Below are positions 1 through 7,942 of a DNA stretch of 20,667 nt, one piece after another. The notes under the pieces were generated by a model that did no database searches, had not been told where the DNA came from, and worked only from the letters and a program-made list of their open reading frames with translations. Where the stretch lies: the NCBI GenBank assembly GCA_026770575.1, contig MU657374.1, positions 9,655 through 30,321 on the forward strand, read 5' to 3'. This DNA comes from Pelagophyceae sp. CCMP2097. Its lineage: Eukaryota; Sar; Pelagophyceae. Each line of letters starts with the position of its first letter. Within the stretch, counting starts at the first letter, position 1. A program made the translations under genes and the position numbers.

Positions 1-403
1 TCCGTGCCCGTACCGCAGAATGGGTCTTGGATATACTGATATACGATTGTATCCCGCTACAATAGCGCCGAGCTGGTATTGGGTCGCGTGCGCGCCGCCG
101 TCCGAGCCGCCCAGGCGGAACCGACGAAGCGGAGGAGCGCAAGCGACGCGCCCGCCAGGGAGTCCAGAAATTGTCCAGAGCAAAACACGACAAGGATCCT
201 TGCTTTTTCTCTGGTTAAGGGGGCGACGTTGGCACGAGCGGGTTCAGGCGCGGCACGTCGGGGCCGAGCGCCGGATCCGCCGTGAAGCCGTCGGGCGGAC
301 ACGAGCGACGTGCCCACCGTGATGCCCACCTTGATGCTTTGGATCGGACCCGACGCCCGAAGATCCCAGACCTCTGTGGAGAGGGAGAGCGCGTGCCGCT
401 GTG
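1..403. other. 3' flank of the NSF-like gene, no gene recognised
   Basis: This stretch follows the stop codon of the minus-strand NSF-like gene. Both strands carry open frames, as expected in GC-rich DNA, but none shows a domain, a convincing start or a frame-consistent splice pattern. The first 60 bases are AT-richer and contain repeated ATATAC-like words, which suits an untranslated or intergenic stretch. An exon of a gene lying off the left edge cannot be excluded. Confidence 0.5.
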
Positions 404-3190
404 CTAATATCGGTATGCGCCGGCGCTGTGCGTAAAGGCGGCGACGAGGCCGTCGGTGTCTGACGACGCCGCGAGGGCTCGGTCGACGAGGGCGAGGAGC
501 GGCTTTGGACCGATTGGCACCTCGCACTCCTACGCAAGCGCGCGTCGCGTCCGCGCGGGGCGCCCGTCGGCGACGCACGCCGATGATCTGCCCGAGGCGC
601 CGCGCGACGTCGCCGTCGACGAACGCCGCCGCCGCGACGACGCTGGCGCAGTCGTCGGCCGTCGAAAGGAACGGCAGGTGGATGACCTCGTCGAAACAGT
701 CTGCAAGCCTACGGATTTCACGTCGAAAATGATGCGTGGGCAATACGGACTCACGGGCCGGAGGCCGCCGCCGGGTCGGCGAGCGTCGCCTAGAGCGTCG
801 CTGTTCAAAGGGGTTCTGTCGTTCGGCGCCAGACGCACGATGACGGCGAGTCTGGCAGCACTCGGCGTGCGCAGGAGGGCGCGGAGCGTGGCGCGCGCGG
901 CCGCGTCTCCCTGCACGAGCTCGTCGACGTCGTCGAGGACGAGCACGGCGCTCCCGAACGCGGCCATCTCGCGAAAGGCGCTTTGGAGGCCCTGCGCCGC
1001 AGAGTCCTGGAAGACTTCGACGGCCGTCGCGAGGTGCGCGTGCTCGAACGCGCCCGCGGAGACGACGTCGGCTGCAAAAAATGCGGCGAGGGCTGTCGAC
1101 CCGGCCCCGCGCGCCGCGGGGACAATAAGAACAGACCGCGGCACGTGCGGCGCCCGCGCGGCCGGCGCCGGCGCCAGCATCGCGGCGAGGTGCGCGCGGA
1201 CCGGCGCCTGCGCGGCGGTGGCGCCGAGGCCGTTGCGGAACCGCGCCTTGAGCGCGTCGTCTTTCCGCGCGAGCGCCGGCGTGAGCTCGCGCAGCGACGC
1301 CTCGAGGTCGGCGCGCGTGACGGTGACGTCGTCCGCTTGGGAGTGCTGCTGCGCCGCGCGGCCGAGCGCGAAGGACGCCGAAGAACGGACAAGGCCGGCG
1401 AGGTCGGCGCCCGAGAAGTGGTCCGTCTGCGCTGCGAGGCCGTCGGAACCGCCGTCGTCCACAAACGCCGCCGCGTCAAAGGCCAGCGCCCCGTTGCTGC
1501 GCATGGCGCGCGTGTGGATCCGCAGAATGTCGCGGCGGCCCGCCAAGTCGGGCCGCTCGATGACGACGTGCACCTCGAGGCGGCCGGGCCGCAGCAAAGC
1601 CTCGTCGATGAGCTCGGGTCTGTTGGTGAGGCCGACGACGAGCACGTTGGGCGCCGAGACGACGCCGTCCATCTTCGCCAAAAGCGTGTTCACGACGCCG
1701 TCGCGGACGCCCGTCGTGTCGCCGGCCATGCTGCCGCGCGCGCGCGCGATGGCGTCCATTTCGTCGAGGATGATGACGTGCAGCGCCGAAGCGTCGCCCG
1801 CGATTGCGTACTCGGCTTCGGCAGGCTCGAAGAGCGCCCGCACCTTGCGCTCCGCCTCGCCGACAAACTTGTCCAAGATTTCGGGCCTGTCGTCGAGCCT
1901 CGCGAGGGGCCGTGCACGTCTCATGCACGGACGATCCAGGAGGCGCACCCGTTGACGATCTGCGGTTCTCGCGCGCCGAGCGCTCTGGAGAGCTCGCGCG
2001 CTAGAAGCGTCTTGCCGCAGCCGGGCGGGCCCGAGAGCAGCACGCCGCGCACGTGCGAGATGCCCAGGCGCCGCGCGGCCGCCTAAGCGTTCGTCGTCGA
2101 AAGCATGTCGGTCCGCGGCGGCTCGACGCACAGGGTCGGCGCGCGAGGCGAGGACGCGGCGGACGATGGCGTCGAGCTGCTTCTCGAGGCCGCCGACGGA
2201 CGCCTTGAGCGACGACGCCGTCGCCTGCGCCAAATTCGCCGTCACAGCGTCGTCGGCCGGCTCGTCCGCCGGGTTGTCACGGTCTCCGAGCGCAGCGTAA
2301 ACAGCCGCGCTTAGGTCACCGTCCATGACTTCGGCGTCGGCGCTCGTCTCGCAGCCGCCGACGGGGGGGCGCATGACGACCTCGAGGAGCACGGCCCTGG
2401 CCGAGGCGCGCAGCGTCTGGGGCGGTCCGCCGAGGAGGACCTTTTGCAGCGGGTTTTCTGCGTCGTTGCCGCGGCGGACCTCCATCTTCGGCCCGAGTGG
2501 GACGAGCTGGTCGTCGCGCGCCTTGCGCAGCTTCTGCAGCGTGACCGTGCCGTCAAGAGGCTGCAAGAGCACGTGCGCGCCCGCGGCGTGCTGCGTCGAG
2601 ACGCGGCCGCCTTCGAAGACGCGGAGCGTCGCGTCCCAGAACTCGCCCTCGGCGAGGCGCAGGCCGCGGTGGCCGCCCGCGCCGGCGGCGCCGACGGCGT
2701 CGTAGAGCGCCGTTGGCGTCGGGAGCTCGACGGCTGCGAGCGCGGCGCGCACGGCTGCGTACTTCGCGTCGTCGATCCACGTGCCCCAGGCGTATCGGCC
2801 CTGGCCCGAGCTCTCCGTGCCCTCGCCCGTCGACTCCTCCACGGCCACCGTCGCCAGGCGCGCGAGGCGCGAGATGACGTCCTCCGGCGCGCCTTCCGAC
2901 GCGGCTTCGAGGCCTGAAGGCCTGTCGAGCTTGCTGTCGAGGAGCAGGCCGTCGCCGGAGTACGTGGCGTTGGACGCCTCGCGCGCGTCGCGGTCCTCGA
3001 CGATGAGGCGCCGCCGCTCGCCGAGGCGCGCCGTCTTGGCCCGCAGCGCATCGCTCAGCGCATCCAGGCTCTCCGGCGGCGCGGCGCGCAGCCGGCTCCG
3101 CGACGCGGGCCGCCGCCGGCCGCCCGCGACCGCCAGCGCGTCGACCGCGACGTCGCCTTGGCAGAGCAGGAGCGCCAAGAAGAGGCCCAT
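404..3190 (-). CDS. NSF-like AAA+ ATPase (vesicle-fusing ATPase family) with unusual N-terminus
   Basis: NSF-family hexameric ATPases disassemble SNARE complexes after membrane fusion. The model has five exons: 3190-2132, 2082-1949, 1886-747, 708-579 and 529-404 (862 residues; NSF is usually about 745). D1 is complete once two introns are removed: Walker A GPPGCGKT at about 371-378, the NSF hallmark [13 protein letters not shown] at about 396-408, Walker B VIILDE at about 435-440, [12 protein letters not shown], sensor [16 protein letters not shown] at about 485-500. D2 is weaker: the P-loop position reads [11 protein letters not shown] with no lysine, followed by LVLDD. The C-terminal exon (starting [12 protein letters not shown]) matches the end of NSF D2. 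The first 350 residues do not resemble an NSF N domain and begin [10 protein letters not shown], then an Arg/Ala/Ser-rich stretch, like a signal peptide plus possible transit peptide. The ATG at 3190 was preferred over an upstream in-frame GTG at 3283. Introns of 49, 62 and 49 bp are well supported; the third (709-746, 38 bp) is the only simple GT-AG choice that keeps frame, so that boundary is uncertain. Confidence 0.88.
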
Positions 3191-3592
3191 GTTCAACACA
3201 CCGCCCGGCCCGCGCCGCAGAGACGCCGCAAACTCGGAGGCTGGTGAAGCGTATGCACCGCACCGTCTTCTTCTGTTATGCACTCCACTGCACCGCCGCG
3301 TTGGCGTCGACGAAGTCCACCTCGAGGCCTCGTCGGAAATCCTTGAGCTAGGTCCGTTGGAAGGCCGACGTCGAAAGCGTCCCGAACATTTTCTAGTGTT
3401 CTTCGAACGAGGACGTGCGTGCTGCGAACGTGTTCCGCATCGGAGCCGCTCGCGAGCCTACGAGCCTTGCCGCCTCGCCCCACCTCGTCGACTTCCTCCG
3501 CCGACCGCGACCTCGTTTCGCGTCTTTGCGGGCGAGCCGAAAGACACCCGAAAGATAGAACAGGGCCGGAGCTCCCGTCGCGCCGGCGCAGT
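3191..3592. promoter_or_regulatory. Shared divergent promoter region between NSF-like and IQ/Tudor genes
   Basis: The 402 bp between two ATGs pointing away from each other must contain both 5' untranslated regions and promoters. I see no TATA box and no clear copy of the ATCGCCAAAA motif found elsewhere in the window. TGCACCGC-like words recur near 3255 and 3288. Open frames crossing it lack an ATG or domain content. Confidence 0.5.
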
Positions 3593-5035
3593 ATGGCGGC
3601 GCTGATGGAGACGCGGTCCGTTTCGATGGACGACGAATATGTGGACCTGGACCCGGACTCGCGCTCGCTGGGGTCGCACGAGTCGATCCAAGAGTTGGTC
3701 GCGCAGAACGAGCTGCTGACGTTCCAGGCGGAGCGCATCCTCGGCGGCATGCGCCTCCTCATGCGCGACCCGCTGGCCAAGTACGCGCGGCCCCTCGTGC
3801 GCGGCTACCTGGACCGGCGCGCGTTTAAGAAGCAGCTGGCGGCCGTGGCCCTGATGCAGAACAATGCGCGCATGGCCCTCGCGCGCAAGGACCTGCAGCG
3901 CGCCGTCAAAGCGGCGATGCGCCTGCAGACGCTGCAGCGCACGCGCGCCGTCTGCGCCAAGACTGCGATTGGCTCGACGCTCGCGGGCAAGCGGCGGCTG
4001 TGGCGGCAGGCAACCGACGCGCACAAACGCCTCCAGGCCACGTCCGTCGACAACGTCATGAACACGCTGCGCTTCGAGAACGCAGAGCTCCAGCTGGCAA
4101 AGGCGCTGCGCCGGCCCGCCGAGCTCTGCGCGCGGCTCCGCGCGACGGACTACGTCCCCGTCGAGACGTGCCGCGCCGGCGGCTTCACCATCGAGGAGTG
4201 CGCCCAGGCCGGCTACGACACGTCCACCTTCGACTGGCGCACTCACCTCGCCGTCGGCGCCAAGGTGGACGCCAAGGACTGCCAGACAACTGCGCCGAGC
4301 GTCCGCAGACCCGAACCGTCGCAAGGAGGCCTAGAGAGGCAGAGGCGGGATCCGGGGCGCCCCTCGTCGGCGACTTCCTGAACGAGCGCTCTTTGAATGC
4401 GCCTTCTTAGGCGAGGGCCGCTGGCTCGAGGGCGTCATCGTGGCCGCCGAGGAGTCGCGCGTGCGCGTGCACTACCGCGGCTGGCGCGAGAAGTGGGACG
4501 CGTGGTACTCGCGCGAGGCCAACGACCTGCAACCGGCGCGCACCTTTGTCGAAGACTGGCGCTCGACGATTGAGCCCGGCGACCGCGTGGAAGTCTGCAC
4601 GCCATCCCCAAAGAAGAAGAAGCCGCTGTGGTACATCGGCATCATCGTCGCCGTCGAGGGCGACCGCGTCCAGGTCGTCGAGTGGCAGAAGCTCAAGACG
4701 ACGCGGGTAGGCGGCCCACGTCAGGAGACCCTTTTGACTCTTTCGAACGCGAGACACGCCGAGACGCGCCAGGCGAGGGGCCGCGCCGGCGCGCGCCGCG
4801 ACGCTCTTTGCGATAGGCGCTCAAGGAGCGCACGGCGCCGTGGTTCGACGTGGACTCTGAAGATATTTGCAAATCTGGCACGCACTTCAAGCGCGCCGCG
4901 GGCCCCGCGCAGTCCGTCCCGGGGTCCGTCGGCTCGCCGCTCTCGCCGCGCGGCTCCGAGGTCGAGGAGAAGGAGAGCGAAAAGGGGCCCAGCGACAACG
5001 GCTCGGAGATGGACCGCCCCGAATCGCTCTGGTGA
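3593..5035 (+). CDS. IQ-motif and Tudor/chromo-barrel-like domain protein
   Basis: Three exons are proposed: 3593-4280, 4411-4706 and 4817-5035 (400 residues). Residues about 85-122 hold two basic IQ-like helices (LMQNNARMALARK and MRLQTLQRTRAVCAK), which in other proteins bind calmodulin or light chains. Around 190-210 is a GGFTIEECAQAGYD segment, like the short 'aGft..el..aGy' repeats common in algal proteins. Residues about 216-330 form a Tudor or chromo-barrel-like unit: VGAKVDAKDC, then GRWLEGVIV, VHYRGWREKWDAWYSR and a second strand set WYIGIIVAVEGDRVQVVEW. Such folds bind methylated histone tails or RNA. The tail is Ser/Glu-rich and low in complexity. Domain continuity (DAKD-C-EGRWLEG) requires intron 4281-4410 to use a GC donor, because no GT donor in the right phase is present; intron 4707-4816 is ordinary GT-AG. 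The stop overlaps a duplicated GTGAGC donor-like sequence, so further exons are possible. The function of the whole protein is unknown. Confidence 0.72.
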
Positions 5036-5057
5036 GCGAAATCTGGTGAGCGAAATC
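5028..5057 (+). repeat. 14-bp tandem duplication over the stop codon and donor-like site
   Basis: The unit TCTGGTGAGCGAAA occurs twice in perfect tandem (5028-5041 and 5042-5055) and is followed by the first two bases of a third copy. The first copy contains the TGA stop of the IQ/Tudor model and a consensus-like splice donor GTGAGC; the second copy repeats the donor. Confidence 0.9.
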
Positions 5058-5463
5058 GGCCCGCGGCGTGCAAGCCGACCTGCGACCCGCCAAAGCCACG
5101 GGCGGGCCACGCGCTGGCGACAAACCAGGACACGACAGCCGGCGCCGCCACGCCGACGAGGCACGCACGCCCCCAAGACCTAAACGCCCGGCCGACGACG
5201 GCTGCGGATGAGAACTGATGCCTTATATAGCCCGACGTAATGAGACCCCTGAAATTATCGCGCCGCTCCTGCTCGCCGGCGCGGCGAGCACGAGGCACGC
5301 GGCAAGGCCGAGCGGCAGCGAGTCCCACGTGGCTCCGCTTCGGTATTCGTTTTTCTGGTATCGCCAAAATTGGCGCATCGCCAAAACGAAACGCCGCCGC
5401 TGCAGCAACTCGAAGACGCGATCGAGATTGAGTGCACGCTCGACCCCCCAACGACTCGGCGGC
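5036..5463. other. Spacer and upstream region of the next plus-strand gene
   Basis: No complete gene is supported here. The stretch includes a TATA-like TTATATAG at about 5222-5230 and a double copy of the ATCGCCAAAA motif at 5360-5386. A plus-strand frame from ATG 5218 runs through to 5610 and overlaps the first exon of the next gene in the same frame, so an earlier start at 5218 is an alternative, but its codon use before 5464 is not convincing. A possible 49-bp GT-AG intron (5432-5480) would join a LEDAIEI-encoding segment to the same exon; I could not tie it to a start codon. Confidence 0.45.
5360..5386. promoter_or_regulatory. E2F-like motif, double copy
   Basis: ATCGCCAAAA is present at 5360-5369 and again at 5377-5386. 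The first copy also forms an inverted pair, CGCCAA-AA-TTGGCG (5362-5375). The reverse complement, TTTTGGCG, fits the general E2F/DP consensus TTTSSCGS. The pair lies 78-104 bp upstream of the proposed ATG at 5464. A regulatory role is inferred from position and recurrence. Confidence 0.45.
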
Positions 5464-6390
5464 ATGCGGGAGTCGCTCAGCCGCCCTTCGCTGGGGCCGC
5501 CCGTGGACTCTGTGCAGCGGGCGCAGCTCAAGCTCGCCATGAGCGGTCAGCGGCGGTGCCCGGCCCTCGTGCCACCAAAAGCGCCCTCTGCGCGCTTAGC
5601 CACCCACTAGGACCCTATTTGAACGGGCGCGAGATGTCGACGGACCAGATCGGGTTCTATCGAGAAAAGATTAACCGTGAGTCGCCTCGACGTTGTTCGA
5701 CTCCACCTTGACAAACGTTCCGTTTCCGCAGGCGAGGACGCGTGCCTCGACGTATCGCGGCCACGGCCGACGCGCAAGGGCATTCATTACCCGGAAGGCG
5801 TCAACGACTGGTCGACGTCGTCGAGCCTGGACCAGGCTGCGGGCATCCGCGGCGCTGTCTTTTTGGAGAAGCCGCGGCGGAAGCAGACGTGGAAGCCCAT
5901 CAAGGAACCGCCGCAGCCGACGCCCGAGCCCCTCGCCATCGACCTCTGGCGCACAAGTGAGCCCCTTTTCGAGCGCCACTCTTCGAGCGCCCCTGCTCGA
6001 CACCCGTCTGCAGGCGAGGGCGCCGTGCTCGCGGCACCCGTGGCGGGTCGGAGCTACCTCTGGTTCAGCGGCGCGCCGTCGCGGACCGACGCGCGGCAGG
6101 AGCGGATCGCGCCGCCGACGCGCGAGGAGACGCGTCTGCAGCTGGAGAGCGAGCTGGAGACGCTGGAGCGCGAGATCCAAACCCTCGCGGCCACCAAGGC
6201 CGCCGTACGCGGCTTGCCGGCGGCGACGTTCAACGCGCGGACGGCGGCGGCGCAATCACGGTCGCAGCGCGCGCGCCTCCGCGACGCCGACCGGCCGCAC
6301 GAGCAATTCCTCCACACCTTTCGACCGCCGGCCTACGACCACGAGCGGCTGCTGCCCGGCGAGCGGCACGGCAAAATCTTCCATAACTAG
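5464..6390 (+). CDS. Hypothetical protein, four exons, C-terminal coiled coil
   Basis: Exons 5464-5545, 5611-5676, 5732-5956 and 6014-6390 give 249 residues in one frame. Introns are 65, 55 and 57 bp, with donors GTCAGC, GTGAGT and GTGAGC and acceptors CACTAG, CCGCAG and CTGCAG. The third intron has a length divisible by three and no stop, so its retention would add 19 residues without breaking the frame. No known domain is recognised. Visible features are FYREKIN near residues 42-48, a Pro-rich stretch (KEPPQPTPEP), a short coiled coil (TRLQLESELETLEREIQTL) in the second half, and a basic C-terminus ending GKIFHN. The start at 5464 was chosen for the ATG, the frame-consistent downstream splicing and the upstream motif pair; ATG 5218 (no first intron) and ATG 5634 are alternatives. 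The gene converges on the coiled-coil gene, leaving only 70 bp between the two stops. Confidence 0.65.
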
Positions 6391-6460
6391 CACTCCCGCA
6401 AATCTGCCGTAGGCGCGCCTCGTGACGGCGCGTGACAAAATGGTGGGTTAAGAGAGGCGG

Positions 6461-7754
6461 TTAGAACAGGGCCGCGCCGCGCGGGATGGAGTAGCCATCG
6501 ATCCTCTTGTCAATGTGGAACTTTGGCTTGTGGCTCGCGCTTGGCGGCGGCGGCGGCTCGTGCGCGTCCGTGTTGTAGACGGGGAGGGCCTTGACGTAGT
6601 CGCGCAGCGTCTTCAACTTGGACACGACGTCGCGCCTGTCCTGCACCAGCCCCTCGTTGCGGCTCCGCTGCAGCTCCAGGTCGCGGCGCGCGGCTTCGAG
6701 CTCGGCGCGGTCCGCGTCGCGCCGCCGCCGCTCGCGGTCCAGCTGCGTGCGCGCGCGCGCCGCCTCGCCGCCGCGGCTCGCGGCGACGCGCGACTGCGTG
6801 CGCGCGACGCGCTCGACGACGGCGAGGCGGCGCATCTTCGCGCGCAGGTCGGCGTTGTCGTCGCGGAGGCCCTGGACTGACTTTTCCAAATGCTTGCAGA
6901 CCTTGGACTTTGCTCGCGCCTCGGCCGAGTGCTGCAGCACCAAAGCGGCGGAGACGCCTTGGTCGCCGTGCAGCCGCAGGTTCTCTGCCAAACCGTCGAG
7001 GCGCGCCGAAAGCCGCAACTCGAGCTCGACGTTGCGCGTCGCCAGTGCCGCTCCGCGCCGCTGCGAGGCGTCGAGGCGCCGCTCGTAGTCCTCAAAGACG
7101 TCGGCGTTTGGCGACGCTCTTTCCAGCTTGCGCGCGCGGTGCCGCGCCTGCGCCGCCGCCACGCGCTCAGAGTCCAGAGCCACCTCGTACGCCGCCCGCG
7201 TCTCGCGCAGCTCCAGCTCCAGGTCCTCGACCTACGCGCGTGTCGTCGAGACGGATACCACGCGCGACGAGACGCACGCGCTCGCGGCACGCCGCGTGCG
7301 CCTCCTCCTCGTCGCGCAGCGCCTCGCGCAGCGCGGAACGGATCAACTCGCTCGACCGTGTCTCGACCTGCGAGGCGTCGGGGCTCGAAGCGTGCCACGG
7401 TCGCCGTCGGAACGGACCTCGGTCATCCGCTGCGGCCGATTGTCGCCGTCGAGGCCCTCCGAGGCGGGCTCGTCGGGGTCGGGCCCGCACGCAAATGCCG
7501 ACGGCAGGCCCATCTCGCCATCTCGAGAGACCGACCCGAGGAGCCGCAAAAGGTCGCGCCTGTGGCGTCGAGTCACGGCCGCGGCGGCGGCGGCATATCC
7601 CCCATCGTCTGGCGGCGGACGCTGGCCGTTGCTTGAGCGTGCGGATCGACGCCCCGGGCGTCGCGTCGGTGAGGCCCTCGACGTTACGCTCAATGCGCGA
7701 CTCCGAGTCCGAGAGGTCGCGCTCCGACAACTCGTGCAGACGCGAGTACGACAT
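6461..7754 (-). CDS. Coiled-coil protein, four exons
   Basis: Exons 7754-7621, 7559-7418, 7367-7278 and 7231-6461 splice to 378 residues. Introns are 61, 50 and 46 bp, all GT-AG, and each join keeps both the frame and the sequence character. In particular, EEEAHAACRER joins VEDLELELRE without breaking the heptad-like pattern. The N-terminal exon (MSYSRLHELSERDLSDSES) is acidic and Ser-rich. From about residue 95 to 330 the chain is almost entirely charged and Leu/Ala-rich, typical of a long coiled coil. The tail has a Pro cluster (EPPPPPSASHKPKFHIDKR) and ends GAALF. No family is recognised; a centrosomal, axonemal or golgin-like scaffold is possible but unsupported. A start at 7754 is required because no ATG lies upstream in frame. 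The gene diverges from the broken MYND gene, with 188 bp between their starts. Confidence 0.78.
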
Positions 7755-7756
7755 GC

Positions 7757-7816
7757 GGGGGCCAGCGGCGCCTGGCCGCAACGTTCGGGGGCCGGCGGCG
7801 CGAGGCCGCAACGTTC
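7757..7816. repeat. 30-bp tandem repeat, two copies
   Basis: Units 7757-7786 and 7787-7816 agree at 27 of 30 positions; each begins GGGGGCC or a near copy and ends GCCGCAACGTTC. AACGTT is palindromic. The repeat starts two bases upstream of the coiled-coil gene's ATG, so it lies in that gene's 5' untranslated region or core promoter. No ATG precedes it in frame, so it is probably not coding. Confidence 0.9.
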
Positions 7817-7897
7817 TCGGGAGCCTTGCGGCTCTTGGCCCGATCGAAGTACCACTTTGAAACGACCTCGCTGGGGGTTGATCAAATCTGCCTTGAC

Positions 7898-7907
7898 ATC
7901 GCCAAAA
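7898..7907. promoter_or_regulatory. E2F-like motif ATCGCCAAAA
   Basis: An exact copy of the ten-base motif also present twice near 5360 and once at 20174. It lies 35 bp before the ATG of the MYND-RING-Sel1 gene. Function is inferred only from recurrence in upstream regions. Confidence 0.4.
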
Positions 7908-7942
7908 TCGTCCGAGCTCCTGGTGGCACGAGAGCGAGCACG

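Larger units (their letters stand above)
7755..7942. promoter_or_regulatory. Short divergent promoter between the coiled-coil and MYND genes
   Basis: This 188-bp region must serve both directions. It contains a 30-bp tandem duplication directly upstream of the coiled-coil ATG (7757-7816) and one ATCGCCAAAA motif (7898-7907) lying 35 bp upstream of the MYND-gene ATG. Confidence 0.6.

Noticed and set aside
456..1955. A 499-codon plus-strand open frame opposite the NSF-like gene
   Set aside because: It reads the opposite strand of conserved AAA motifs and is rich in Ser/Arg/Ala without any domain.
5223..5540. A minus-strand open frame of 105 codons overlapping the start of the 5464 gene
   Set aside because: The plus strand offers a spliced, frame-consistent model across the same bases, while this frame has no domain or downstream exons.
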